Shown piece after piece: positions 52,162 to 62,841 of a stretch of DNA of 64,000 nucleotides (positions are counted from its first letter, which is position 1; every line of letters begins with the position of its first letter). The notes under the pieces were generated by a model. That model ran no database searches and had not been told where the DNA came from. It saw nothing but the letters and a program-made list of their open reading frames with translations. The DNA comes from Pontibacter sp. HSC-14F20 (GTDB lineage Bacteria; Bacteroidota; Bacteroidia; Cytophagales; Hymenobacteraceae). The position numbers and the translations under genes are program-made. The stretch lies in NCBI RefSeq assembly GCF_019599265.1, contig NZ_JAHZTC010000008.1, positions 156,620 to 220,619 on the forward strand, read 5' to 3'.

Positions 52162-53535
52162 CTATTGCGTTAACTCAAGCACTTTGCATTGGTCGTAATC
52201 CGGGTCGATCTCAATGAATACGGTGTCCTTGTTTTTTCGGAACCATTCGTCCACTGCCTTGTCTCTTTTCTGTGCCAGGGCGGCGGCGGCTATTTTCTGA
52301 TAGTCGTCGCTCATGTTGGCCATGTGAGGCGATGATTTGTAACGGAGCTGAATGATACGGGCTGCTTCTCTGCCATCAGGCGTGGTAAAGGTCACCGGCT
52401 TCGACACATCACCCACTTTCATGGTATCGATCACGAAGAATATACCTGGCTCCACTTCATCCATCGGAATGTACGAATTACCAGTCATACGGCTAATGAT
52501 GGTACCTCCGTTGTCTTTTGTGTTCTTATCGTCTGAAAAATCTTTGGCAGCTTTCGCAAAGCTGATGCTATCGTTCAAGATGAGGGTACGCACACTGTCC
52601 AGCGCAGCAATGGCATCCTGCACATCCACACGCGCAGTGGCAGGCTTAATAAGGATGTGACGTGTGTTGAACTCCTGTCCTTTGCGCTCGATCATCTGAA
52701 TGAGGTGAAACCCGAACATCGATTCTATCACATTTGACATCTGGCCTGGCTCGAGACGCAGTGCAGCAGCTTCATACTCTGGTACCAGTTCTTTCTTTTT
52801 CATGAAACCCAGTTCACCGCCATCTTCGGCAGAGCCCGGATCTTCAGAGTATTCACGAGCCAGTGTGGCAAAGTCTTCACCGGCCACAATACGCGCGCGA
52901 ATTTCTTCCAGCTTCTGGCGGGCAGCCTGCTTCTGCTGGCGGCTCACCTCTGCGTACTTCACAATGTGGCTCAGCTGCACTTCGCTGGAGAAGTAAGGCA
53001 AGCTGTCTGCAGGAATCTGGTTGAAATAGCGGCGCACCTCTTTCGGGGTCACAGTTACTTTGTCCGTGATTTCGCGTTGCATCTTTTCAGATACCATTTG
53101 GTTGCGAACAGAACGGCGCAGTTCGTCGCGCAGCTGCTTGACAGATTTATTGTAATATTGCTCAAGGCGCTCTGTGCCACCTACCTGCGAGGCCAGGTAA
53201 TCAATTCTGCGGTTCAGTTCGCCTGTTACGGCAGTTTCTTCTACTACAACAGAGTCAATCTCGGCGCGGGCCAGCAACAGTTTTTCCTGCACCATCGACT
53301 TAAGTATCTCGCATTTTAAAGGCTCAGTTTGCGCGCTTGGCTGCTGTTTGCTCTGCGCCAGGTACTGCAGGTAGCTGAACTCAAGCTCTGAGCGCAGGAT
53401 CACGTGGTTGTCTACCTTGGCTATGATGCCATCCAGTTTCTTCTGTGTAGGGGCCTGCGCCGTGGCTGTAAAGGCTGTAATCAGGCAGAGCAGTAGCAGG
53501 GCCAGGTTTTTCGTTTTATAGATTGTGTTATGCAT
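52162..53535 (-). CDS. Periplasmic peptidyl-prolyl isomerase, SurA-like
   Basis: A 457-residue precursor with a signal peptide (LALLLLCLITAFTATAQAP). A SurA-type N-terminal helical region is followed by two PpiC/parvulin modules: VQLSHIVKY...GEDFATLAREYSEDPGSAEDGGELGF with GFHLIQMIERKG, and RHILIKPAT...DNGGTIISRM. SurA-like proteins chaperone outer-membrane proteins. It is second of three genes (53572-55881 first, MoxR third) that probably form a folding operon. Confidence 0.9.
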   Translation of the reverse strand: MHNTIYKTKNLALLLLCLITAFTATAQAPTQKKLDGIIAKVDNHVILRSELEFSYLQYLAQSKQQPSAQTEPLKCEILKSMVQEKLLLARAEIDSVVVEETAVTGELNRRIDYLASQVGGTERLEQYYNKSVKQLRDELRRSVRNQMVSEKMQREITDKVTVTPKEVRRYFNQIPADSLPYFSSEVQLSHIVKYAEVSRQQKQAARQKLEEIRARIVAGEDFATLAREYSEDPGSAEDGGELGFMKKKELVPEYEAAALRLEPGQMSNVIESMFGFHLIQMIERKGQEFNTRHILIKPATARVDVQDAIAALDSVRTLILNDSISFAKAAKDFSDDKNTKDNGGTIISRMTGNSYIPMDEVEPGIFFVIDTMKVGDVSKPVTFTTPDGREAARIIQLRYKSSPHMANMSDDYQKIAAAALAQKRDKAVDEWFRKNKDTVFIEIDPDYDQCKVLELTQ

Positions 53536-53571
53536 GTTGACTTCTATCGGTTCTCTTGTTGCGGACCCGCT

Positions 53572-55881
53572 TTATTTTCTGATAATTTTATCGACCTCTG
53601 TCTGGTTAACGCTAACCGGAGTTTTTTCCTGCAGCTGCTTCACCCACTGCTCGTCCAGGTAGTTCTGGTAGTCAGCGGTTACCTGACCTCTTACCTCAGC
53701 AAGCTGCTTTTGCGCAGGTGCCAGCACGTCATGCACGATCACCAGGTACTGGCGTCCGTTCAGTTCTGTATTGTAAGTGCCTTTTTCCCACTTCACGGCA
53801 TCTACAGCTTTATTCTCGCCTTTCTGGAATCGCTTCTCCGTAATCTGAACACCCAGCGGGTTTCCGGCATTCAGGTTTTCGGCCAGTGTGCTCAGTTCAG
53901 AAGAATAAAGCATGAACGATACGCGTCTGTTGCGACGGCGGCCGGTTTCAGTGTTATCAGCGGTAACTTGTTTGGTTTTACCCAGTGCTTTGGGGCTGAG
54001 TTGGTCAGCTGCTACACCACGGCTTGTCAGGAAGGTGACAATGGCTTTAGAGCGCTCTGCAGAAAGATCACGCTTGCCTGTTGCCTCACGGGCATCGGCA
54101 TGCCCATTCACTTCCAGCGTCAGATTCGGGTTGTTGTTCAGGCGGTCAGCCAGCTCATTTAGTCGGGCTACACTTGCCTGGTCCGGTGTGGCGCTGTTTG
54201 TTTCAAAGGTAATATCGGCTGGCTTGCCGTTGCGTACTTCGTAGCGGCGCTCGTTTAGCTGCTGTTGTGCCTTAGTAAGCAGCTCAGCATTGGCAGCGCT
54301 GATCACCGTAGCATGTGCACGTTCCTTCCACTGGTACTTGTCGCGGTTCTGCTCAAAGAAGGCTTTGAGACCAGCGGTATCTTCCACCGCCTTCGACCAT
54401 ACCTTCTCGTCCATTAACTGGAACAGCAGGATGCCGTCATGATACTCACGCACCAGCATACGGTAGTCGGGGTATTTATTCTCCAGGTTGGCACGCTCAT
54501 ACGCCAGCAGACTCTTCTGCACAAAGTTATCATAGAGTGAGTTCATGTGGTGCTGCGGGGTGCCGGCTACGCGCGGGCGCTGCTCAGCCTTTACGTAGGT
54601 ATAGAAGTCAGCTACGGTATAAGGCTTGCCCTGTATCGTAAAAAGTGTATTCTTCAGTGTTTTGTCGGTGGCATCAAAGTCCCACTTGCCTTCCAGCAGA
54701 TCATCTGTAGCCTTGCCCATAGCGGCGGCTTTTACAGTAGCATCTTCGCTAAAGTTATTTTCGGATTTAATGCGCTTCAGGAAGGCTGCTTTGTTGAGTT
54801 CAGAACGAGAGTCCTTGGCGATCTTGTTGCGCAGGTTCTGCTCCATGTCTTCAAACGAAGGAAGCGTCTGCTTGCCGATCAGCTTGATGATGTGCCAGCC
54901 GTAAGGTGTCAGGACCGGAGGAGCTACTTCGCCCTCTTTCTTCAGACCAAACGCTACCTCCTCAAAAGAAGGGATCATGCGACCGGTACCGAACCAGGGC
55001 AGCTCGCCGCCGTTGGCAGCAGAGTTGGCATCCTCCGAAAATTCAGCGGCCAGGCGGTCCCAGTTCTCGTTACGCTGCACACGCTTGTAGATGGCGTCGA
55101 CGCGCTGCTTGGCTGCTAGGGAATCGGCTTTGGGCATACCTGGCGTAGCACGCACCATAATGTGGGCTACCTTCACTTCGCCCTGCGCGGCACGCTTATC
55201 GTTTACCTTGATCAGGTGATAACCGAACCGGCTGCGAACCGGCTGCGAGATCTGGCCAACCGGTGTTTTGTAGGCGGCATCTTCGAAGCGGTATACCATC
55301 TGCATGGCCGTAAAATAACCCAGATTACCTCCGTTTTCACTGGCGGATGGATCCTGCGAAAACTCACGGGCCAGCTTGTCGAAAGGTTCTCCGGCTTCGA
55401 GTCGCTTGCGCAGCTCCAGGGCTTGGTTGTAGGCTGCTAGTGTGTCCTGCGGACTTGGGTCGTTTGGCAGACCCAACAAAATGTGTGATGCGTTTACCTC
55501 CTGTTTCAGGCGCTCGTAAGCCTCCCGCACCAGTTGGTCGGTTACACTTTTTTCAGTGAGGTAGGGTTGTGCAAGTTGTTCTTTGTATCCCTCCAGTTCG
55601 CGCTTAAAAGCGGTGGTGGTGTCCAGGCCACGGCTCTCGCCTTCCATTACCTTCAGTTTGAACCGGGTATAGAGGTCGAGGTACTCGCTTACACTCTGGC
55701 GGGTATAGGCGTCTTCATTGTCCCCGTTATTTTTCTCATACACATACTGGAACTCTGATGTGTAGATAGGTTGGGAGCCAATGGTCGCAATGATAGGTTC
55801 CTGTTTGTCATTCTTCTTAGTTGCGGTACAGCCAGCCATGACAAGGGCTGCTGCCGCAACAAGTAGTTGATTGCTGCGCAT
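53572..55881 (-). CDS. PpiC-type isomerase lipoprotein with inserted OmpA-like domain
   Basis: A 769-residue lipoprotein (lipobox VMAGC, Cys near residue 18). Two parvulin domains are evident at about 128-228 (ASHILLGLP...FGYHLIKVNDK) and 236-338 (VAHIMVRAT...YGWHIIKLIGK). At about 554-660 there is an OmpA-like peptidoglycan-binding domain (ITFETNSATPDQASVARL, LEVNGHADAREATGKRDLSAERS, GRRRNRRV), after which the typical isomerase C-terminal region (GQYLVIVHDVL-like) resumes. An OmpA domain in this place is unusual. The ATG at 55881 is preferred because it gives the lipoprotein signal. First gene of the three-gene operon. Confidence 0.86.
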   Translation of the reverse strand: MRSNQLLVAAAALVMAGCTATKKNDKQEPIIATIGSQPIYTSEFQYVYEKNNGDNEDAYTRQSVSEYLDLYTRFKLKVMEGESRGLDTTTAFKRELEGYKEQLAQPYLTEKSVTDQLVREAYERLKQEVNASHILLGLPNDPSPQDTLAAYNQALELRKRLEAGEPFDKLAREFSQDPSASENGGNLGYFTAMQMVYRFEDAAYKTPVGQISQPVRSRFGYHLIKVNDKRAAQGEVKVAHIMVRATPGMPKADSLAAKQRVDAIYKRVQRNENWDRLAAEFSEDANSAANGGELPWFGTGRMIPSFEEVAFGLKKEGEVAPPVLTPYGWHIIKLIGKQTLPSFEDMEQNLRNKIAKDSRSELNKAAFLKRIKSENNFSEDATVKAAAMGKATDDLLEGKWDFDATDKTLKNTLFTIQGKPYTVADFYTYVKAEQRPRVAGTPQHHMNSLYDNFVQKSLLAYERANLENKYPDYRMLVREYHDGILLFQLMDEKVWSKAVEDTAGLKAFFEQNRDKYQWKERAHATVISAANAELLTKAQQQLNERRYEVRNGKPADITFETNSATPDQASVARLNELADRLNNNPNLTLEVNGHADAREATGKRDLSAERSKAIVTFLTSRGVAADQLSPKALGKTKQVTADNTETGRRRNRRVSFMLYSSELSTLAENLNAGNPLGVQITEKRFQKGENKAVDAVKWEKGTYNTELNGRQYLVIVHDVLAPAQKQLAEVRGQVTADYQNYLDEQWVKQLQEKTPVSVNQTEVDKIIRK

Positions 55882-56045
55882 AAATAGATGATAAACGAAC
55901 GCTTGGTTTTGCCCTGACGAGGTCAGATCATGCAATTTTAGTTAATTTTTCTGACAGATTAGTCAAAAAGTACCACTATAATCCTATTGCATGCGATTTC
56001 GTTCCGGATAACGGACATGGGCCGCTAAAAGTGTGCAGTTCAGCC

Positions 56046-56462
56046 CTATTTAATTTTTTTGTACAGGAAGCAGGTGTTTTGCCTGGCGTTAGACTCAAAC
56101 TCCACACGATCCATGATACGGTTGACCAGGGCGATGCCGACGCCACCCTTTTTTCCGACCCGGATGTGCTCTTCGATGTTTGGCTCTTTATACTCGGAGC
56201 GGCGGAAAGCCACACCGTTGTCGACAATCTCAAATTTGAGCATGCCGGCCTTCTCCGTGATGGAGAGGGAAATGTTTTTAGACGGGTCTTCGCTGTTGGC
56301 ATGGATGATGAGGTTCGCGCATATCTCATCCACGGCCAATACGATCTGGTTCATCTGAATGTCTGTCAGTTTATACCCTGCCAGATACTCTGTAACGAAG
56401 TCCCGTATTTGCTTCAGATTTTTTTTAGTACAGCTAACTGAAATTTTGTTATTCATCTGCAA
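56046..56462 (-). CDS. RsbW-like anti-sigma/serine kinase ATPase
   Basis: A 138-residue GHKL-type ATPase like RsbW/SpoIIAB. The N box VLAVDEICANLIIHA near residue 45, DNGVAFRRSEY (G1), and GKKGGVGIALVNRIMD (G2) are present. In known systems it phosphorylates a STAS antagonist and holds or releases a sigma factor or other output. It overlaps the STAS gene by 14 bp. Confidence 0.85.
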   Translation of the reverse strand: MQMNNKISVSCTKKNLKQIRDFVTEYLAGYKLTDIQMNQIVLAVDEICANLIIHANSEDPSKNISLSITEKAGMLKFEIVDNGVAFRRSEYKEPNIEEHIRVGKKGGVGIALVNRIMDRVEFESNARQNTCFLYKKIK

Positions 56463-56793
56463 TAGTCATGGCTTCCTCGTAATCCGAAACGATGGTCATG
56501 AGCAGGTCGAGGCCCAGGATTTCGAATACGTTGCGCACTTTGTCCTGCATATTGTAAAATATGAGTTTGATCTGTGCATCTTCAAAGCGCTGCAGGTGCG
56601 AAATGAATACCCCGAGGCCGGCAGACGAGATGTAGTTCAGGTCATTGCAGTCTACCAGGATCTTGCTGTAGGTCATGATCTCAGGGTCGGAAAGTGCTTC
56701 ATCGAGCATTACAGATGAGCTTGCGTCCAGTTCACCATCCAGGGTAATGATGATCGTTGTGTCTTTGATTTGGTTTGTAATTTTCATCGGCAT
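56449..56793 (-). CDS. STAS-domain anti-sigma factor antagonist
   Basis: A 114-residue STAS protein. The conserved region KILVDCNDLNYISSAGLGVFI near residue 45 contains the phosphorylatable Ser of SpoIIAA/RsbV (SSAGLG). It overlaps the kinase gene by 14 bp and is 13 bp downstream of the PP2C gene on the same strand, so the three act as one module. Confidence 0.86.
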   Translation of the reverse strand: MPMKITNQIKDTTIIITLDGELDASSSVMLDEALSDPEIMTYSKILVDCNDLNYISSAGLGVFISHLQRFEDAQIKLIFYNMQDKVRNVFEILGLDLLMTIVSDYEEAMTIADE

Positions 56794-56806
56794 CCTTTAC
56801 GTATAA

Positions 56807-58882
56807 CTATTCACTAGGTTGAGTCGGTTTAAATTTGATGACAAGCAGCGTCTGGTCATCATATATATTTTCTGTGGGACCGGTAAAGTCCTCGAGGTCG
56901 TTAATAATAGCGCATTTTATATCTTCGGCCTCCAGATGGTAGGTTTGAGTGAGCATGTAGCGTAGTCTATCTTCTCCGTACTCGTCGTTGGTCGGGCTGC
57001 GGGCTTCCACAATGCCATCTGTGTAGATCACCATCACATCGGTGGGGTTGTAGTCGTAATACATCTCCCGCACATGGTTGTTGTAGCTCTTATCACGAAT
57101 GATGCCAAGCCCCAATCCATCCGTCTGAAAATAGAAGGTGTCGTCCATCATGGAGTTGTAATACAAGGTATGGCAGTGCCCCGCGCGGGCAAACATAAAG
57201 CCCTTCATGCGATAATCAATGATGTATAGCGCAGAAGTGATAAAAGAGGTTTTCTCAAGGCAGCGGCTCAGGGCGTTGTTGGCCTGTTTCATGAACTCAC
57301 TTGGTGGCATATCCTGTTGCATCAGGCCGTGAAAGATACCTTTCATCTGGGCCATGTGGAAAGCTGCCGAAATACCTTTGCCCGACACGTCGCCTATGAT
57401 GATGGCGATGCGCGACTCGCTCAGTTGCAGGAAGTCATAGAAGTCACCACCTACTTCCTTGGCTGCTTTAGCATGAGTCGCGATCTCAAACCAGCTGTCA
57501 CTCGGGAATTTTTTCGGGATCAGGCTGTCCTGTACGAGTGAGGCAATCTTGAGCTCTTCTTTATAACGCTCATTTTGCAGCGACTCGTGTACCAGGCGCA
57601 GGTTTTCGATCGTGAGGATAGTCTGGTTGGTAAAAGTGCGCAGTACATTCACGGTTTCCCTGTCAAAGCCCTGTTCAATATCCTTCAACAGGTATAGCAC
57701 CCCAAAAAGATGTTTCTTGGATTTGATCGGCAGGATAATTAACGACTTCCAGGGCAGCGTGAGGTCACGAAAGCCGGGGTTGCGGTCGAGGTTGTTGTTG
57801 ATGTAGTCGATATGCTGGATGTTGTAGGCCAGCAGCAGGTGCCGTATACGCTTGATCTGCTCTTCTTCTATGGTGAGCTGGTGGCACAACTCTATTCCAT
57901 CTTTTTTCTCGCCTCTGAAAATCTCGAGCCAGGCGGCGCTGGCATCGGCTGCCTTTACGGTACTCTCGAAGAGCATGTCGTATACCTGCTTCTCGCTCTG
58001 GCCCTGCTGTATAGACTGGCTCAGGCGCTGGAAGTTGAGCAGGTCTTCGCTCTTTTGCTCAAACACACTCGAGGTAGGCAGACTGAAAAGCGCTACCAGA
58101 AAGGCAGCCAGGGTATAGAGTGCCACAAAGAACATGGCCAGCAGCAGGAAACCCACGTCAGAGTAATCGATCACCAGCAGCGGGCTGTCCGCAAAGTCGT
58201 TGAAGAAGTCAGCAAAGATGAAGCAGGCCAGCAGGATGGCCATGAGCAAAATAAGTGATCTTCCTTTTTTGTTGAACGTCAGGTAGGCGACCCACTTCAG
58301 GTTGGTGCAAAGGAACAAGGTATAGAGTCCGATAAGGCCCAGCAAAGGCAGGAAGATCAGGCTGCTGTAATTGAAGTTGAGCAGCGTGAGCATCAGCGTA
58401 GCAAAGAGCAGGATTTCGTACCAGTCCCAGGCAATCTGGATAAACTTGTTTTTATGGTAGAGGATCAGCTGCCGCCATACATAAAAGGCCTTCGCCAGAA
58501 ACAGCACCAGTAAGCCAAAATTTACCTGGTAGACCATGTGCAGCAGCAGCGGCGACTGCACACTGGAGTAGTTGGTAACCATGCGGTATACCATGTATAA
58601 GGCAACACTCAGGTAGGCGGCTATACCTCCTTTGGCAAAGATGTTCCAGAGGTAACCAATAAAGTCAATTCCTTTTAGATTGTCAGCGCTCATGCGCTGG
58701 AAGCCAAAAACAGATATGATGAAAACAACGATGAGGAAGTTGTTGACGAAAGGCAGTTCCAGCGCATGAGAGCTTTCCCGGTGCATACTCTCCGCCGCCA
58801 ACAGCACATTCGCCAGCAGGAGTGACCAGCTGATCAGGGCCGAGGTAATAAATAGAGATTTTGCGTTGGTTCTATAAAGCAT
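56807..58882 (-). CDS. Membrane PP2C (SpoIIE-type) phosphatase with GAF domain
   Basis: A 691-residue protein with about seven membrane segments in residues 1-270, a GAF-like region (about 295-435, SEKQVYDMLFESTVKAADAS...KSKKHLFGVLYLLKD) and a C-terminal SpoIIE phosphatase (about 460-685: DFYDFLQLSESRIAIIIGDVSGKGISAAFHMAQ, ...VIYTDGIVEARSPTNDEYGEDRL) with the metal-binding Asp residues. It would dephosphorylate the STAS protein in response to a membrane or ligand signal. The signal and output are not identifiable. Confidence 0.9.
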   Translation of the reverse strand: MLYRTNAKSLFITSALISWSLLLANVLLAAESMHRESSHALELPFVNNFLIVVFIISVFGFQRMSADNLKGIDFIGYLWNIFAKGGIAAYLSVALYMVYRMVTNYSSVQSPLLLHMVYQVNFGLLVLFLAKAFYVWRQLILYHKNKFIQIAWDWYEILLFATLMLTLLNFNYSSLIFLPLLGLIGLYTLFLCTNLKWVAYLTFNKKGRSLILLMAILLACFIFADFFNDFADSPLLVIDYSDVGFLLLAMFFVALYTLAAFLVALFSLPTSSVFEQKSEDLLNFQRLSQSIQQGQSEKQVYDMLFESTVKAADASAAWLEIFRGEKKDGIELCHQLTIEEEQIKRIRHLLLAYNIQHIDYINNNLDRNPGFRDLTLPWKSLIILPIKSKKHLFGVLYLLKDIEQGFDRETVNVLRTFTNQTILTIENLRLVHESLQNERYKEELKIASLVQDSLIPKKFPSDSWFEIATHAKAAKEVGGDFYDFLQLSESRIAIIIGDVSGKGISAAFHMAQMKGIFHGLMQQDMPPSEFMKQANNALSRCLEKTSFITSALYIIDYRMKGFMFARAGHCHTLYYNSMMDDTFYFQTDGLGLGIIRDKSYNNHVREMYYDYNPTDVMVIYTDGIVEARSPTNDEYGEDRLRYMLTQTYHLEAEDIKCAIINDLEDFTGPTENIYDDQTLLVIKFKPTQPSE

Positions 58883-59026
58883 AAAACGGAAAACCGTGCT
58901 TAGTTTATTGGCGGCTGAAAATGGCTTGCCCGATACTTTATCAGTTTGTAAGGTAAGAAAAATTTTTGCTCTTTGGCCAAGTTGTCAAGGTGAGTTTTGA
59001 AAGAACAACTTGCATAACGTAAAATA

Positions 59027-59067
59027 GAAGAAGTAGGTTAGCAAAAGGCCAACCTACTTCTTCTTTA
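59027..59067 (-). terminator. guaB terminator
   Basis: GAAGAAGTAGGTT and its complement (59051-59063) pair around an 11-nt loop just downstream of guaB on the minus strand. Confidence 0.75.
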
Positions 59068-59084
59068 CTGATTTTATGAATTGA

Positions 59085-60575
<1,491 letters not shown>

Positions 60576-60758
60576 TTATTTGCCGCGTAAAATTACATAA
60601 ATTAATCCGGATAATTTAGCAAGAGTCGCGAGAAATTTATTCAAGTCCTCCATTCAACGTATTCCGTGCGTTTTAATACCTCTGAGTGCTTAACGTTAGG
60701 GAATATTATAAAAAGGAGATGAAAGCCGCTGATTCAGAAAAGACCTGGTGCCATATAC

Positions 60759-61076
60759 CTAGTAGACCCGCATTGTCGGGTCTACCTGCGTTGCCCAGGC
60801 GTGAATGCCGCCTTTGAGATTGAGTAGATTGTCGTAGCCGAAACGTTGGGTCAGGTATAGAATAGCCTGTGCGCTGCGGTAGCCATGGTGGCAAACCATC
60901 ACCACGGGAATGTCGCGGCGGATACGGTTTACCTGCTTCGGCAAATCGCCCAAAGGTATGAGCTCGCCACCCAGGTTGCATATCTCAAACTCCAGGGGCT
61001 CACGCACATCCACGATATGTAATTCTGCGCTGCGGACCAGTCTCTCTTTTAATTCCTGTGCTGTGATCTCTTCCAT
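60759..61076 (-). CDS. Single-domain rhodanese-like protein
   Basis: A 105-residue rhodanese fold protein. The active-site loop is VMVCHHGYRSAQAILYL (Cys near residue 61), followed by GYDNLLNLKGGIHAWA, the typical rhodanese ending. Such proteins carry persulfide sulfur; the partner is not visible. Divergent from pnuC, with about 106 bp between starts. Confidence 0.88.
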   Translation of the reverse strand: MEEITAQELKERLVRSAELHIVDVREPLEFEICNLGGELIPLGDLPKQVNRIRRDIPVVMVCHHGYRSAQAILYLTQRFGYDNLLNLKGGIHAWATQVDPTMRVY

Positions 61077-61182
61077 TGTCGTCGTGCTGTTGCCTAGGCT
61101 ATACCTTAAGCTTTGGCGTTTTGGTTTCGATTTGCAAACTTAGCAACAAATTAGCCTAAAGCATGGGCTTATACAGGTATAG

Positions 61183-61806
61183 ATGGCAGAATTTTACAAT
61201 AGTATTCTTGAAGCATTGCAGGCGATGAGCCTGGTAGAAGCAATAGGGGTAATTACAGGTATAGCCGGGGTGTGGCTGGCGGCCCGGCAGCACATCTGGA
61301 CCTGGCCCATCAGTGTGGTGAGCGTAACGGCTTATGTTTTCGTTTTCTATGAAGCCCGCCTTTATGCGGATATGGGGTTGAATGCCTTTTATATCATCAC
61401 GAGTTTTTATGGCTGGTACGAGTGGCTATACGGGGGCAAAGGGCATACCGAGCGGAAAGTTACCAGAGTGGGGCAGCGGGAGTTAGGTATAATGATTGCG
61501 CTTGTGGTGGTGTTTACGGGTAGCTTGGGCTATTTTCTGGATAATTATACCGATGCCGATCTGTCGTATACCGACTCGGCTACTACAGCAGTGAGTTTGA
61601 TGGCTTATTGGATGATGGCCAAAAAGCGACTTGAGAACTGGCTGGTATGGTTGGCTGTGGACGTGGTGTACATCGGCGTATTTACCTACAAGGAATTATA
61701 CCTGACAGCTTTCCTTTATTTCATCTTTCTGATTTTGGCTACCATGGGCTATCTAGATTGGAAGCGGGATATGGAAAAGGAAGCTGCAGCTCCTGTTACA
61801 AAGTGA
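61183..61806 (+). CDS. pnuC: Nicotinamide riboside transporter PnuC
   Basis: A 207-residue membrane transporter with about seven helices. The family stretches GIAGVWLAARQHIWTWPISVVS, YGWYEWLYGG, YTDSATTAVSLMAYWMMAKKRLENW (including the WMMAKKR-type signature) and YIGVFTYKELYLTAFLYFIF are present. PnuC imports nicotinamide riboside for NAD synthesis. I saw no NAD+-II or thiamine riboswitch in the short leader. Confidence 0.9.
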   Translation: MAEFYNSILEALQAMSLVEAIGVITGIAGVWLAARQHIWTWPISVVSVTAYVFVFYEARLYADMGLNAFYIITSFYGWYEWLYGGKGHTERKVTRVGQRELGIMIALVVVFTGSLGYFLDNYTDADLSYTDSATTAVSLMAYWMMAKKRLENWLVWLAVDVVYIGVFTYKELYLTAFLYFIFLILATMGYLDWKRDMEKEAAAPVTK

Positions 61807-61953
61807 TTATTAGAAATATCCTATTTTATGTTTCTATCTTATGCAGTCATGGCATGGTATGTGCCGTACATGAGTGTAGCTGAGGCAATCGTTGAATTTT
61901 AGTGCGCCAAAGTATGCGAGTACCTATGTTCCACGCTTACAACGACACTATGT

Positions 61954-62130
61954 ATGAAGAACCACAAGATTGAATTGCCGGATGAACTCAAGTATGAGAA
62001 CCGTATGAAGTGGGGATACGAGTCTCCGGACGAGAGCCCTAAACGCCTGATGCTCTGTCAACACGGTGATAGGCACCCCAGGGAGGTGGAGGTGTATAAT
62101 TTTTATGATTACAGCTTCACAGAGAATTAA
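61954..62130 (+). CDS. Small 58-residue hypothetical protein
   Basis: An ATG at 61954 opens 58 codons to TAA at 62128-62130. The product is charged and hydrophilic (starts MKNHKIELPDELKYENRMKW, ends VYNFYDYSFTEN). Its amino-acid pattern looks natural and an intrinsic terminator for the plus strand follows 39 bp later. No family recognised; a ribosome-binding site is not obvious. Could be a small regulator or adaptor, unknown. Confidence 0.5.
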   Translation: MKNHKIELPDELKYENRMKWGYESPDESPKRLMLCQHGDRHPREVEVYNFYDYSFTEN

Positions 62131-62168
62131 AATCACCTGTCTTACCTAACCTGACAGAGAGAAATTAC

Positions 62169-62208
62169 AGCGGGAATACATTTTAAAGAATGTGTTCCCG
62201 CTTTTTTT
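62169..62208 (+). terminator. Intrinsic terminator downstream of the 58-residue gene
   Basis: AGCGGGAATACATT pairs with AATGTGTTCCCGCT (one A-G mismatch) around TTAAAG, then a run of T residues. Confidence 0.85.
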
Positions 62209-62841
62209 ATATCTGAATTTGCGCTCAGTATCTTCATTGATTTATAGAATGCAAATTATCTGGCAGGTATCGCTGGACAGGCCTAACATAATCAGATCAA
62301 GCTATATTAATAATTAAAGTTTATACACAAATCGTGATATATATTTCTGGTTAAAGTTGCTTACACTGCAATCATCATCATTCACCCGCCGTTACACTAT
62401 CTAAACTATAAATAGGAAAAACCCATACTTTAATTTGAGATTTCATAGTATATTAGGTTTAAGTTCAACTATTTAACAGGTGGTTTACAAGTGCTAAGCT
62501 GTTAACTTGTGAAAAATCGCTACTACTCTTCCTTGCTTACCCTATAAGCCATTGGTAATTGCACCCGCCATACCAATTCTGATTTCCAATTAAGGAATAC
62601 TCACATTATTTTCTCAACCGATCATGCAAAACGCATACTATTATTGGCATTGCCTTCTACGGCCAGGCCCATTTTAATACTTCAATTTTATTGAGTAGCA
62701 CTCGACTACTTAAGTCTCATCTGTCAATATCATGCTTCTCCCCGATGAACACATAAAAATTGGACAGGCACTGCTTTGCCAATTTTTCAGCTTTACAAAC
62801 ACAACTCAACCACATTCTCACAACCAAAAATCTTTACACTA
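62209..62841. other. AT-rich noncoding region before the adhesin gene
   Basis: About 630 bp with no convincing gene. It is markedly AT-rich and carries no exact GGTATA (only GGTATC near 62265). A short inverted repeat ACAAGT...ACTTGT lies near 62487-62508. It may be a long leader for the adhesin; no promoter can be named. Confidence 0.45.

Noticed and set aside
61077..61182. Riboswitch (NAD+-II or thiamine type) before pnuC
   Set aside because: The leader is about 100 bp shared with a divergent gene and shows no conserved fold I could recognise.
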